Shown piece after piece: positions 11,053 to 20,614 of a DNA stretch of 64,000 nt. The position numbers were made by a program, and so were the translations under genes. How positions within the stretch are numbered: position 1 is the first letter of the stretch; each line of letters opens with the position of its first letter. The stretch is taken from the NCBI RefSeq assembly GCF_900110065.1, contig NZ_FOCI01000004.1:124001-188000 (forward strand), in the 5' to 3' direction. This DNA is from Loktanella fryxellensis. Lineage in GTDB: Bacteria > Pseudomonadota > Alphaproteobacteria > Rhodobacterales > Rhodobacteraceae. The notes under the pieces were generated by a model. That model saw only the letters and a list, made by a program, of their open reading frames with translations, did not search any database and was not told the origin of the DNA.

Positions 11053-11584
11053 CAACCCGGCAGCCCGCGTCTGGACCGGCCGCGCGGTCTATCTGGCGCT
11101 GGCGGCGGCGGTGATCTTTGTCCAGTTGCTGCCCATCGACACGGCGCCCGCCCGCTGGGCCGCACCCGATCTGCTGCTGGCGCTGACGCTCGCGTTTGTG
11201 GTGCGCAGGCCGGAATACGTCCCCTTTGGCGTCGTCATCGGCGTGTTCTTTCTGACCGACCTGCTGTTCCAGCGCCCGCCCGGCCTGTGGGCAGCACTTG
11301 TGCTGCTGCTGACAGAGGCGCTGCGATCACGCTCTCGTGGATTGCGGAACGTGTCTTATGCGTTGGAATGGGGTAGCGTGGCCGTGGGGATCGTGGTCGT
11401 CACGCTGGCCAACCGGTTGGCGCTGCTGATCACGATGATGCCGCAGGCGCCGTTGGCGCTGAGCCTGATCCAGATGGCGATGACCATTGCGGTCTATCCG
11501 CTGGTGGTGGCGGTGGCGCACCTCTTTTTCGGACTGGACCGGCCTGCGCCGGGTCAGGTGGACAGCCTGGGGCACAGACTATGA
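11045..11584 (+). CDS. mreD: Rod-shape-determining protein MreD
   Basis: A 179-residue integral membrane protein of the elongasome. Almost the whole chain is hydrophobic, in five or so segments (LALAAAVIFVQLLP, LLLALTLAFVV, FGVVIGVFFLTDLLF, GSVAVGIVVVTLANRL, MAMTIAVYPLVVAVAHLFF). It overlaps mreC by 8 bases and mrdA by the 4-base ATGA. Confidence 0.93.
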   Translation: MADNPAARVWTGRAVYLALAAAVIFVQLLPIDTAPARWAAPDLLLALTLAFVVRRPEYVPFGVVIGVFFLTDLLFQRPPGLWAALVLLLTEALRSRSRGLRNVSYALEWGSVAVGIVVVTLANRLALLITMMPQAPLALSLIQMAMTIAVYPLVVAVAHLFFGLDRPAPGQVDSLGHRL

Positions 11585-13521
11585 AGCGACCGGCCAAGGA
11601 CAACGAATTCTCGAGCCGTCAAATCGGCCGTCGCGCGCTGCTGTTGGGCACAGCGCAATTGGGCGTCGTCGGCGTGCTGGGATGGCGGATGCGGTCGATG
11701 CAGATCGACCAGGCCGACCAGTTCCGTCTGTTGGCGGACGAGAACCGCATCAACGTGCGCCTCGTGCCGCCTGCGCGCGGCCTGATCTTTGACCGCAACG
11801 GCATTCCTCTGGCCGAGAACGAACAGAACTACCGCGTCGTCATGGTGCGCGAGGATGCGGGCGACGTGGATGCCGTGCTGGCCCGCCTGCAAAGCATCGT
11901 GGCGATCCCGCCCGAAAACATCGCCCGCGCCCGCGAGGACATGGCCAAGCTGTCGTCCTTCGTGCCCGTCACCATCGCCGAACGGCTGAGCTGGGACGAC
12001 GTGGCCAAGATCAACATCAACGCCCCCGCCCTGCCCGGCGTCAGCGCCGAGGTGGGTCTGTCACGCCGCTACCCCTACGGCGCGGACGTGGGTCACGTGG
12101 TGGGCTATGTCGGGCCGGTCAGCGATTATGACCTGTCGCAGATCGAGGATCAGGACCCCCTGCTGCAGATCCCGCGGTTCCAGATCGGCAAGACCGGGGC
12201 CGAGAACAAGCTGGAGCAGATCCTGCGCGGCACCGCGGGCACCAAGCGGATCGAGGTGAATGCGCTGGGTCGCGTCATGCGCGAGATCGACCGTCAGAGC
12301 GGCGAGCCGGGCCGCGACGTGCAGCTGACGCTGGACGAGCGGCTGCAATCCTATGCGCAGGCCCGGATGGACGGCGAAAGCGCCGCCGCCGTCGTCATGG
12401 ACCTCGAGAATGGCGACCTGCGGGCCATCGCCTCGGCGCCGTCGTTCGATCCCAACCTGTTCGTGCGCGGCATTTCGGTCAAGGACTGGACCGGGCTGAA
12501 CGAGGACATCTACCGCCCGCTGGCCGCAAAGGCCGTGCAGGGTGCCTATCCGCCCGGATCGACGTTCAAGATGGTGACGGCGCTGGCCGCCCTCGAAATG
12601 GGTGTCATTAGCCCCGACGAGACGATCTATTGCCCCGGCTACACCGAAGTGGGTGGCAGCCGGTTCCACTGCTGGAAACGCGCGGGCCATGGCAACGTGA
12701 ACTTTCACGACAGCCTGAAGTATTCCTGCGACTGCTATTATTACGAGGTCAGCCAGCGGGTCGGCATCGACAAGATGGCGGAGTTCGCCCGGATGTTCGG
12801 CATCGGCGTGCGCCACGACCTGCCCTTGTCGGCCATTTCGACGGGCCTCGCCCCGGACAAGGCGTGGAAAACCGAAACCTACGGCGAGGATTGGCGCATC
12901 GGCGACACCGTCAACGCGTCCATCGGGCAGGGTTACGTGCTGGCATCGCCGTTGCAGCTGGCGATCATGACCGCACGGATCGCGACCGGTCGCATGGTCA
13001 CGCCGCGGCTGGTGAAATCCATCGGCGGTGTCGAGGAACCCAGCGGACTGGGTGACGTGCTGCCCGTGAACGAAAACATGCTGCGCCGCTGCCGCGCGTC
13101 GATGGATTCGGTGGTGAACGACCGGCGCGGCACCGGCGCACGGGCGCGGATCGTGACGGCGGGCTACGAGATGGCGGGCAAGACCGGCACCAGCCAGGTC
13201 CGCCGCATCACCGCCGAGGAACGCGCACGGGGGGTCATCAGCAACGAGGACCTGCCGTGGGAACGGCGCGATCATGCGTTGTTCGTCTGCTACGCCCCGC
13301 GAGAGAACCCTCGGTTCGCCATCGCCGTCGTTGTGGAACACGGCGGTGGCGGCTCGATCGCCGCGTCGCCCATCGCGCGCGACATCATGCTGCAGGCGCT
13401 GTATGACGGCCCGCCGCCGCTGGATGCCTATCCCGAGGCGGATCGGGCGGCCATCGCCGAGCAGCAGAAACGCATCGCCGACCGGATCGCACAGATCAGA
13501 CCCGCGCAGGACCGCGTCTGA
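11581..13521 (+). CDS. mrdA: Penicillin-binding protein 2 (peptidoglycan transpeptidase)
   Basis: A 646-residue class B PBP that cross-links lateral-wall peptidoglycan with RodA. One membrane anchor lies near residues 20-37, followed by the pedestal domain with RGLIFDRNGIPLAEN. The transpeptidase motifs are all present: the nucleophile Ser327 in PPGSTFKM, the SxD-type motif at Ser382 (YSCDCYYY), and Lys534-Thr-Gly in AGKTGTSQV. The start shares ATGA with the mreD stop, and one base separates its stop from rodA. Confidence 0.97.
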   Translation: MKRPAKDNEFSSRQIGRRALLLGTAQLGVVGVLGWRMRSMQIDQADQFRLLADENRINVRLVPPARGLIFDRNGIPLAENEQNYRVVMVREDAGDVDAVLARLQSIVAIPPENIARAREDMAKLSSFVPVTIAERLSWDDVAKININAPALPGVSAEVGLSRRYPYGADVGHVVGYVGPVSDYDLSQIEDQDPLLQIPRFQIGKTGAENKLEQILRGTAGTKRIEVNALGRVMREIDRQSGEPGRDVQLTLDERLQSYAQARMDGESAAAVVMDLENGDLRAIASAPSFDPNLFVRGISVKDWTGLNEDIYRPLAAKAVQGAYPPGSTFKMVTALAALEMGVISPDETIYCPGYTEVGGSRFHCWKRAGHGNVNFHDSLKYSCDCYYYEVSQRVGIDKMAEFARMFGIGVRHDLPLSAISTGLAPDKAWKTETYGEDWRIGDTVNASIGQGYVLASPLQLAIMTARIATGRMVTPRLVKSIGGVEEPSGLGDVLPVNENMLRRCRASMDSVVNDRRGTGARARIVTAGYEMAGKTGTSQVRRITAEERARGVISNEDLPWERRDHALFVCYAPRENPRFAIAVVVEHGGGGSIAASPIARDIMLQALYDGPPPLDAYPEADRAAIAEQQKRIADRIAQIRPAQDRV

Positions 13522-13522
13522 G

Positions 13523-14662
13523 ATGAGCTATCTTGCCCACAACACGAAGTTCGTGCCCACAGGCTTGCGCAAGATCCTGTATCTGAACTGGCCCGTGGTC
13601 CTTCTGCTGATCGCCGTCGCGTCGGCGGGGTTCCTGATGCTGTATTCGGTGTCGGGCGGTTCCGCTGACCCCTACATGGCGCCGCAGATGAAGCGGTTCG
13701 CCGTGGGCATCGTGCTGATGATCGGGGTGGCCATGGTGCCGATCTGGTTCTGGCGCAACGTGTCGGGTGCCGCCTATCTGGTCACACTGCTGCTGCTGGT
13801 GGCGGTCGAACTTTTCGGCGTGGTCGGCATGGGGGCGCAGCGCTGGATCGATCTGGGGTTCATCCGCCTGCAACCGTCCGAGCTGGCCAAGATCACGGTG
13901 GTGATGTTTCTGGCCGCCTATTACGACTGGCTGCCCGCAAACCGCACATCGCATCCGTTCTGGGTCCTGCTGCCGGTGCTGTTCGTCGGCGTGCCGACGG
14001 CGCTGGTGCTGGTGCAGCCGGATCTGGGCACGTCGCTGATGATCCTGTTCGGCGGCACGTCGGTCATGTTTCTGGCCGGCGTGCACTGGGCCTATTTCGC
14101 GACCGTCATCGGCGCGGGCATCGGCGGGATCGCGGCGGTCTTCGCCAGCCGCGGGACGACGTGGCAGTTGCTGCGCGACTATCAGTTCCGCCGCATCGAC
14201 ACCTTCCTCGACCCCGCGAACGATCCGCTGGGCGCGGGCTATCACATCACGCAGGCCAAGATCGCGCTGGGGTCCGGCGGCTGGACGGGCCGCGGTTTCA
14301 TGCAGGGCACGCAAAGCCGGCTGAACTTCCTGCCCGAAAAGCATACCGACTTCATCTTCACCACGCTGGCAGAGGAATTCGGCTTCGTCGGGGCTGCATC
14401 GCTACTGACCTTGTACGTGCTGATCATCGTGTTCTGCGTGGTGTCGGCGATCACGAACAAGGACCGCTTTGCGGCCCTGCTGACGCTGGGAATCGCGGTC
14501 ACGTTCTTTCTCTACTTCTCGGTCAACATGCTGATGGTCATGGGGCTGGCGCCGGTGGTCGGCGTGCCGCTGCCGCTGGTCAGCTATGGCGGGTCCGCGA
14601 TGATGGTGCTGATGGTGGCGTTCGGCCTCGTGCAGTCGGCGCACGTGCACAAGCCGCGATGA
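13523..14662 (+). CDS. rodA: Rod-shape glycosyltransferase RodA (SEDS family)
   Basis: A 379-residue SEDS peptidoglycan polymerase with about ten membrane helices. Family signatures seen are GAQRWIDLGFIRLQPSELAK, VQPDLGTSLMI, GTQSRLNFLPEKHTDFIFT and the C-terminal VPLPLVSYGGSAM. A longer frame opening at 13274 runs inside mrdA and is discarded; the ATG at 13523 sits one base after the mrdA stop. Its own stop overlaps the ghrA start (ATGA). Confidence 0.97.
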   Translation: MSYLAHNTKFVPTGLRKILYLNWPVVLLLIAVASAGFLMLYSVSGGSADPYMAPQMKRFAVGIVLMIGVAMVPIWFWRNVSGAAYLVTLLLLVAVELFGVVGMGAQRWIDLGFIRLQPSELAKITVVMFLAAYYDWLPANRTSHPFWVLLPVLFVGVPTALVLVQPDLGTSLMILFGGTSVMFLAGVHWAYFATVIGAGIGGIAAVFASRGTTWQLLRDYQFRRIDTFLDPANDPLGAGYHITQAKIALGSGGWTGRGFMQGTQSRLNFLPEKHTDFIFTTLAEEFGFVGAASLLTLYVLIIVFCVVSAITNKDRFAALLTLGIAVTFFLYFSVNMLMVMGLAPVVGVPLPLVSYGGSAMMVLMVAFGLVQSAHVHKPR

Positions 14663-15591
14663 TCCGCGTCCTGTTCGCGGCGGGGGACGAGGCGTGGGAC
14701 AGCTATGCGCTGCCCTTGAAAGCGGCCTTCGCGGCCGAAGGGCTGACCGCCGACCTGTCCCGCGACCATGCGCCCACCGTTGTGGACTACATCGTCTTCG
14801 CCCCCGACGGGCCGGTGCGGGATTTCGCGGCCTTTGTGAACACGCGTGCGGTCCTTGGGCTCTGGGCCGGGGTCGAGACGGTGGTCGGCAACGCCACACT
14901 GACGCAACCGCTGGCGCGGATGGTGGACGACGGGCTGACGCAGGGCATGGTGGAATGGGTGACGGGCCATGTGCTGCGCCACCATCTGGGCATGGACACC
15001 CATCTGGCGGGGCAGGACGGGACATGGCGCGTCGGGGTGTATCCGCCGCTGGCCCGCGACCGCCCCGTCACGGTGCTGGGTCTGGGCGCGCTGGGATCGG
15101 CCTGTGCGCAGGCATTGGCGGGTCTGGGGTTTCCGGTCGCCGGATGGGCGCGGCGCCCGCGCCGTGTGCCGGGCGTTGCCCGTCACGCGGGCGCGGACGG
15201 GTTGCAGCGTGCCTTGCAAGGCGCGCAGGTCGTCGTCACCCTGCTGCCGCGGACCCCGGCGACCGAGAATGTGCTGAACGGCGAAACCCTGGGATGGCTG
15301 GCGCCCGGTGCCTTCGTCGTGAACCCCGGTCGCGGTGCGCTGATCGACGATGTGGCGTTGCTGGCGGCGCTTGACAGCGGGCAGGTCGGGGCGGCAACGC
15401 TCGACGTGTTCCGCATGGAACCGCTACCGCCGAGCCACCCTTACTGGACGCATCCGCGCGTGACCGTCACGCCGCATGTCGCCGCCGCCACCCGGCCCGA
15501 CAGCGCCGCCCGCGTCATCGCAGCCAACATCGCCCGCGATCAGCGCGGCGCGCCACTGTTGCATCTGGTGGACCGCGCGGCGGGCTACTGA
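14659..15591 (+). CDS. ghrA: Glyoxylate/hydroxypyruvate reductase A
   Basis: A 310-residue D-2-hydroxyacid dehydrogenase predicted to reduce glyoxylate and hydroxypyruvate with NAD(P)H. The cofactor loop is VLGLGALGSACAQAL. Catalytic-region stretches are NPGRGALIDD (Arg), LDVFRMEPLP (Glu) and TPHVAAATRP (His). The ATG overlaps the rodA stop by four bases, so it is the last member of the mre transcription unit, an unusual but tight arrangement. The longer frame starting inside rodA is rejected. Confidence 0.92.
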   Translation: MIRVLFAAGDEAWDSYALPLKAAFAAEGLTADLSRDHAPTVVDYIVFAPDGPVRDFAAFVNTRAVLGLWAGVETVVGNATLTQPLARMVDDGLTQGMVEWVTGHVLRHHLGMDTHLAGQDGTWRVGVYPPLARDRPVTVLGLGALGSACAQALAGLGFPVAGWARRPRRVPGVARHAGADGLQRALQGAQVVVTLLPRTPATENVLNGETLGWLAPGAFVVNPGRGALIDDVALLAALDSGQVGAATLDVFRMEPLPPSHPYWTHPRVTVTPHVAAATRPDSAARVIAANIARDQRGAPLLHLVDRAAGY

Positions 15592-15595
15592 GCCG

Positions 15596-16387
15596 TCAGC
15601 GCAGTTTCGGCGGCGCGGACGGATCGGACCCCGGCGCCATCGGCACGGCGGGCGTGGGACGCGACAGCACCGGCAGGTCGAACCGCAGCCCCACCCGCCC
15701 CAGTCGCAGGGCGATGGGATCGGCGGAGGAGACGAACATCACGTCCATGACGCCCGCGTCGATGCCCGAAAACGTCAACGCCTCTCCTGCCGCATGGGCC
15801 AGTGCGCCATGCGCCGTGTCCGGCGCATCGACGAAGGCCAGCACATGGCCACGCCCGCCATCCGCATAGTCGGCGGCGACCAGCAGCGCGTGGTCGGCCA
15901 GACCGGCGGCACGGGTCAGCTTGCGATCCAGCGCCTCCAGCACCGCCTCCGGCAGGCCGGTGGGGCGGTGAACGCCGGTGAGGCGCGCCTCGGCGGGTTC
16001 GGGTGCGTGATCGAGGGTGGTGGCAAGCCAGTCCACCGCGTCCGCGGGGATCACCATGTCGCTGGGGGCCACGGTCGGGTTCAGCGCCAGGCCGATCCCC
16101 TGCCCCGCCATCATCTGCACCAGCGCCCGCCCCGGCAGACCCGCATATGGCGCCGCACGGCCGGTGAATGCGGACAACCGCTCTTCCGCGTCGAAGACCA
16201 GCACGTGCGGAGCACCGTCGATCTGGAACACCTGTGGCGTCACCGTGTCGCCCACCGGATCGGCGTCCAGCAGGATGAACAGGTCGGTGTCGGCCAACTG
16301 TTCGTAGAACCGCAACCGCAGGGTGTCCGACTGGTCCATCGCCGCATGGGCCCGGTCGAGGTCGGTCGTCATCTCTGGCAGGATCAT
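15596..16387 (-). CDS. SseB-family protein
   Basis: A 263-residue soluble protein with SseB-like character: an early ALDRAHAAMD-like segment (DLDRAHAAMDQSDT), ADTDLFILLDADP, QVFQIDGAPHVLVFDAEERLSAF and the GRALVQMMAGQGIGLALN stretch, followed by a second similar half. Its biochemical role is not known. The start at 16387 (MILPEMTTD) overlaps the stop of the upstream uracil-glycosylase-like gene by four bases, so the two are one unit. It converges with ghrA, whose stop is only 4 bases away. Confidence 0.8.
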   Translation of the reverse strand: MILPEMTTDLDRAHAAMDQSDTLRLRFYEQLADTDLFILLDADPVGDTVTPQVFQIDGAPHVLVFDAEERLSAFTGRAAPYAGLPGRALVQMMAGQGIGLALNPTVAPSDMVIPADAVDWLATTLDHAPEPAEARLTGVHRPTGLPEAVLEALDRKLTRAAGLADHALLVAADYADGGRGHVLAFVDAPDTAHGALAHAAGEALTFSGIDAGVMDVMFVSSADPIALRLGRVGLRFDLPVLSRPTPAVPMAPGSDPSAPPKLR

Positions 16388-16968
16388 GTCGTCAACACCT
16401 CTTGGACGCGGGCCCGCAGCACGGGCAGGACATCGGCTTCGAACCACGGGTTGCGGGTCAGCCACGCGGTATTGCGCCACGACGGATGAGGCAAGCAGAA
16501 CACGCGCGGTGCATGGTCGCGCCAAGCGGCGACACGGGCGGTGACGCCCGCCTTGCCGCCCAGATGCCAGCTTTGGGCATAGCCGCCGATCAGCAGGGTC
16601 AGGGGCACGTGGCCCAGCGCGTCCATCACCGGCTGCCGCCATGTCGCCGCACAGATGCGCGGCGGCGGCAGGTCGGACCCGGCGGCATCATAGCCCGGAA
16701 AGCAGAACGCCATCGGCACGATGGCGACGCGGCTGCGGTCGTAGAACACCTCGTTCGGGGTGCCCAGCCAGTCGCGCAACCGGTCGCCGGAGCGGTCCCA
16801 GAACGGCGTCTGGGCCGCATGGACCCGCGCGCCGGGCGCTTGGCTGGCGATTAGGATGCGCGGCGGGCCGTCGAACCACACCACCGGACGGGGGCCATGA
16901 TGCGTCGCCGTCGCGGCAAAGCGATCTGCGCACAGCCGACAGGCGGCGATCTCGTCCTTCAACTCCAT
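16384..16968 (-). CDS. Uracil-DNA glycosylase superfamily protein
   Basis: A 194-residue protein with the fold and motifs of family-4/5-like uracil-DNA glycosylases: RILIASQAPGARVH for the first active-site loop and LPHPSWRNTAWL for the substrate loop. It has CRLCADRF near the N-terminus, but I do not see a full set of four Cys for an FeS cluster, so it is probably a divergent branch. A DNA-repair role is inferred from family only. It is co-transcribed with the downstream SseB-like gene (ATGA overlap). Confidence 0.8.
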   Translation of the reverse strand: MELKDEIAACRLCADRFAATATHHGPRPVVWFDGPPRILIASQAPGARVHAAQTPFWDRSGDRLRDWLGTPNEVFYDRSRVAIVPMAFCFPGYDAAGSDLPPPRICAATWRQPVMDALGHVPLTLLIGGYAQSWHLGGKAGVTARVAAWRDHAPRVFCLPHPSWRNTAWLTRNPWFEADVLPVLRARVQEVLTT

Positions 16969-17116
16969 TGGGTGCAGGTGGTGCCGCGACGGGTCGGGTC
17001 AAGGTGCGCCACCCCACCTCACACAGGGGTGTAATGCGGCGGGCCACCGCCACTTGCGCCTGTCTTTGGCCTTAATCTTGCGGCATATGGGTGCCATGGT
17101 CGCCTGACGTGACACG

Positions 17117-17126
17117 GGGTTAACCC
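17117..17126. promoter_or_regulatory. 10-bp palindrome upstream of kpsT
   Basis: GGGTTAACCC is a perfect palindrome 60 bases before the kpsT start, in the only gap ahead of the capsule export genes. It could be an operator half or chance; there is no second copy nearby. Confidence 0.2.
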
Positions 17127-17176
17127 ATTGGCGCGATCATTGTGTATGGATGGGTCTTGCCGGAACGGCGCGTGCA

Positions 17177-17836
17177 ATGCTGGAATTCAATCAGGTCTCC
17201 AAGTCCTTCTGGACGGGCAAGACGCGCAAGGTGATCCTTGACCGCGTGTCGTTCCGCGTGGAACTGGGGCAGTCGCTTGGCATCCTCGCGCCCAACGGCA
17301 CCGGCAAGACGACGGTCATCAACATGATGGCGGGACTGGAAAAGCCGGACGAAGGTACCATAACGCGCGGCTGCCGCATCTCTTTTCCGCTGGGGTTCAT
17401 GGGCGGCGTCGTGAACAAGCACACGGGCCGCGAGAATGTCCGCTACATCGCAAGGCTGTACGGCCTCGACCCCGACTACATCGAGGCGTTCTGCCGCTGG
17501 CTGTGCGGGATCGCCGAATACTTCGACATGCCGGTGGGCACCTACAGCGCGGGGATGCGGTCGCGGCTGACGTTTTCGTTGATGCTGGCGCTGGATTTCG
17601 ACATCTACCTGATCGACGAAGGCATGCCGTCCACCACCGACGCCGAATTCAATCGCAAGGCCGGAGAGATCCTGCGCGAGCGGCTGGAGAAGACCACCGT
17701 CATCATCGTCTCGCATCAGGCCCAGACGCTGGAACGGTTCGCCCGCACGGCGGCGGTGCTCCGGCACGGCAAACTGCACATGTTCGACACTCTCGAAGAG
17801 GCCAAGCAGCTTTATGACTACGAAGCCGACAGCTAA
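17177..17836 (+). CDS. kpsT: Capsule polysaccharide ABC exporter, ATP-binding subunit
   Basis: A 219-residue ATPase of the KpsT/CtrD type that powers export of group 2 capsular polysaccharide. Motifs are Walker A APNGTGKT, the KpsT-type signature YSAGMRSRLTFSL, Walker B IYLIDEG and the switch His in IIVSHQAQT. The ATG at 17177 (MLEFNQVSKSF) matches the family start; an ATG at 17150 would add nine residues. It overlaps the kpsE gene by 23 bases. The usual membrane partner KpsM is not found beside it. Confidence 0.88.
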   Translation: MLEFNQVSKSFWTGKTRKVILDRVSFRVELGQSLGILAPNGTGKTTVINMMAGLEKPDEGTITRGCRISFPLGFMGGVVNKHTGRENVRYIARLYGLDPDYIEAFCRWLCGIAEYFDMPVGTYSAGMRSRLTFSLMLALDFDIYLIDEGMPSTTDAEFNRKAGEILRERLEKTTVIIVSHQAQTLERFARTAAVLRHGKLHMFDTLEEAKQLYDYEADS

Positions 17837-19574
17837 GAAATTCCGCATCCGCAAACCGATCCTGCCGGGTGACGGAGGGGTCGCGCAGGACGTGGTGCAG
17901 GCCGCGGCGACGGACACAGGTCGGGCCGAGGGTGCCGCACCCGGTGGGGCGCAGGATGCCTATGGTCGCGACGCCGACATGGCGGCGCTGCAGTTGCCGG
18001 TCGATACGGTGCCAGTCGATACGGTGCCAGTCGATGCGATGCCGGACGCCGGGGCGGATGCGATGCCGCCGCTGAGTGCCGACATCGACGCGATCCGGCG
18101 CGAGGGGCTGACGGGGCGCCAGTTGCGCATGGCGCGCCGCGTCGCGCAAAAGAACGGCATGGCCGTCACGTCGGACTTCGATGCGGTGCGTCAGTTGCGG
18201 CTGAACGGGATCGATCCGTTCCAGCGGTCCACCGTGCTGGAACTGGTGACACCGGAAACTGCCGGCCCTGACGCCGGGCGCATGGGCGGCGGTACCCGCG
18301 CACCGGGTGCGGCACTGGGTGCTTTACCCGGCATCCCGGCTGGACGCGTGCAGCTGCCGCAGACCACGCCCGATGGGTCCGGGATGCTGCCCTCGCCGCA
18401 TGTGATCCCGCCCAGCGAACGGCACCTGTCCGAAATCGCCAAAATCCAGCGCGACCTTGGGCGGCGGCGCAGGCGCCGGACGTTCAACATGCTGGCGCGC
18501 ATCGCCATCTTCGTGCTGCTGCCGACGATCGCCGTGGGATACTATTACTACAGCATCGCCACACCGATGTACGCCACCTCGTCCGAATTCGTCATCCAGC
18601 AGGCCGAACCCGCCAGCGGCGGCGCGGGCGGGCTCGGCGGCCTGTTTCAGGGCACCTCGATGGCGACGCAGCAGGACAGCATCGCGGTGCAGTCCTATCT
18701 TGCGTCCCGCGCGGCGATGGCGCGGCTCGACGCAGATCACGGGTTCAAGGCAGTGTTCGCCGATCCATCCATCGACCCGGTCCAGCGCCTGCCCGCGGAC
18801 GCCACGAACGAGGCGGCCTTCAGCGTCTATCAGGACCGGGTCAAGCTCAGCTACGATCCGACCGAAGGCATGCTGAAGATGGACGTGATCGCACCTTCGC
18901 CGGAGGCGAGCGAGACGTTCTCTCAGGCGCTGATCGGGTATGCGGAGGAACAGGTCGACCAGCTGACCCAGCGCCTGCGCGAGGATCAGATGTCGGGCGC
19001 GCGCGAAAGCTACGAATCCGCCGAGACCAAGCGCAGCGATGCGCTGGCCGCGTGGCTGACCCTGCAGCAGAACGTCCAGCAGATCGACCCCATCGGCGAA
19101 ACCGCCGCCATGACGCAGCAGATCTCGGCGCTGGAAACGCAGCGGCAGTCCCTGACCCTGTCCCTGCAGGACCGTCTGAACGTGACCCGCCCGAACGAGG
19201 CGCAGGTGAACGCCCTGCGCACCCAGATCGCCAACATCGAAACGCTGATCGCCGACATGCGCCAGCAGATGACGGATTCGACGGCCACCGGCACGTCGCT
19301 TGCGGCGCGCAACACCGACCTGCGACTGGCCGAGGAAAACTATACCTTCCAGACGCTTCTGGCGCAGCAGGCCCTGACGCAGATGGAAACCGCCCGGATC
19401 GAGGCGAACCGTCAGGTCCGCTACCTGTCGCTGAGCGTCGAACCCGTCGCCCCCGACGAGGCGACCTATCCCAAGGCGTTCGAGAATACGATCTTGGCGT
19501 TCCTGATCTTTTCGGGCATCTACCTGATGATCTCGATCACCGCTTCCGTCCTTCGCGAACAGGTAACCAACTGA
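17814..19574 (+). CDS. kpsE: Capsule polysaccharide export inner-membrane protein (KpsE/CtrB-like)
   Basis: A 586-residue polysaccharide co-polymerase/export protein linking the KpsMT transporter to the outer-membrane porin. The recognisable part begins near residue 220 with a membrane helix ([18 protein letters not shown]) and [15 protein letters not shown] long periplasmic coiled coil runs over about residues 390-530, and a second helix closes the chain ([19 protein letters not shown]). Before the first helix is an unusual cytoplasmic extension of about 215 residues, rich in Ala, Asp, Pro and Gly, with a tandem PVDTV repeat. The start lies inside kpsT, and the stop shares TGATG with kdsA. 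Confidence 0.88.
   Translation: MTTKPTAKKFRIRKPILPGDGGVAQDVVQAAATDTGRAEGAAPGGAQDAYGRDADMAALQLPVDTVPVDTVPVDAMPDAGADAMPPLSADIDAIRREGLTGRQLRMARRVAQKNGMAVTSDFDAVRQLRLNGIDPFQRSTVLELVTPETAGPDAGRMGGGTRAPGAALGALPGIPAGRVQLPQTTPDGSGMLPSPHVIPPSERHLSEIAKIQRDLGRRRRRRTFNMLARIAIFVLLPTIAVGYYYYSIATPMYATSSEFVIQQAEPASGGAGGLGGLFQGTSMATQQDSIAVQSYLASRAAMARLDADHGFKAVFADPSIDPVQRLPADATNEAAFSVYQDRVKLSYDPTEGMLKMDVIAPSPEASETFSQALIGYAEEQVDQLTQRLREDQMSGARESYESAETKRSDALAAWLTLQQNVQQIDPIGETAAMTQQISALETQRQSLTLSLQDRLNVTRPNEAQVNALRTQIANIETLIADMRQQMTDSTATGTSLAARNTDLRLAEENYTFQTLLAQQALTQMETARIEANRQVRYLSLSVEPVAPDEATYPKAFENTILAFLIFSGIYLMISITASVLREQVTN
18000..18044 (+). repeat. 15-bp tandem repeat inside kpsE
   Basis: Three head-to-tail units of GTCGATACGGTGCCA, the third diverged, encode [15 protein letters not shown] within the cytoplasmic extension. 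Such repeats can change in copy number. Confidence 0.8.
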
Positions 19575-20407
19575 TGCACGACGTCTCCATCGGCGATCTG
19601 ATCGTCGGCAACGACCGCCCCCTGCTGGTGATCGCCGGTCCCTGCCAACTGGAATCGGCCGATCACGCCCAGATGATCGCCGGCACCATGGCCGAGGTCT
19701 GTCAAGCCGCCGGGGCACAGTTCGTGTTCAAGGGCAGCTACGACAAGGCCAACCGCACGTCCCTGACGGGACAGCGCGGGTTGGGCATGGACGAGGGTCT
19801 GCGCGTGCTGCAGGGCGTGAAAGACGCCATAGGCTGCCCGGTGCTGACCGACATCCATGGCATCGACCACTGCGCAACCGTCGCCTCGGTCGTTGACATC
19901 CTGCAGATCCCCGCCTTCCTGTGCCGCCAGACCGACCTGCTGCTGGCCGCCGGCGAAACGGGCGCCGTCATCAACGTGAAGAAGGGCCAGTTCCTCGCGC
20001 CGTGGGACATGCCCAACGTGGTGGCCAAGATCGAAAGCACCGGCAACCGCCGCATCCTGCTGACCGAGCGCGGCGCGTCGTTCGGCTATAACACGCTGGT
20101 CGCCGACATGCGCAGCCTGCCGACCATGGCGAAGACGGGATATCCGGTGGTGATGGACGCGACCCATTCCGTGCAGCAGCCGGGCGGTCAGGGCGGCAGC
20201 AGCGGCGGACAGCGCGAATTCGCGCCTGTCATGGCGCGCTGCGCCGTCAGCATCGGCATCGCCGCCGTGTTCATCGAAACGCACGAGGCGCCGGATACCG
20301 CCCCTTCGGACGGGCCGAACATGATCCCGCTCGATCAGATGAACGCGCTGATCGCGTCCCTGATGCAGTTCGACGCGCTGGCCAAGGCGAACTCCCTGCG
20401 CGTCTGA
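19574..20407 (+). CDS. kdsA: 3-deoxy-8-phosphooctulonate (KDO-8-P) synthase
   Basis: A 277-residue aldolase condensing phosphoenolpyruvate with arabinose 5-phosphate to Kdo-8-phosphate. Seen are [51 protein letters not shown] and [14 protein letters not shown], the standard KdsA path. It shares TGATG with kpsE. Kdo is both a lipopolysaccharide sugar and the linker of group 2 capsules, so coupling to kpsTE suggests capsule assembly. Confidence 0.96.
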   Translation: MHDVSIGDLIVGNDRPLLVIAGPCQLESADHAQMIAGTMAEVCQAAGAQFVFKGSYDKANRTSLTGQRGLGMDEGLRVLQGVKDAIGCPVLTDIHGIDHCATVASVVDILQIPAFLCRQTDLLLAAGETGAVINVKKGQFLAPWDMPNVVAKIESTGNRRILLTERGASFGYNTLVADMRSLPTMAKTGYPVVMDATHSVQQPGGQGGSSGGQREFAPVMARCAVSIGIAAVFIETHEAPDTAPSDGPNMIPLDQMNALIASLMQFDALAKANSLRV

Positions 20408-20614
20408 TCGCGGCCGCGCCCAGCGGGCCGACGGTTCTTGCAAGGCGCGGGGTGCGGCGGCCCGGTCGTTGCGCAGGACCGGGCATGACGCGTGCCCACC
20501 GGGGCGAGAGCGGACACACGCCCGCGTCTTGATCCAAAGTCCGCAAGGCAGGACAACGCTGCCGCCCGGTGCTATTGACGATGGCACCTTCCCGGCCAGT
20601 CGATGAGATGTAGC

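Noticed and set aside
17177-17836. Walker A of KpsT starting with Ala as a defect
   Set aside because: APNGTGKT satisfies the accepted [AG]-x4-G-K-[ST] pattern, so it is a normal variant.
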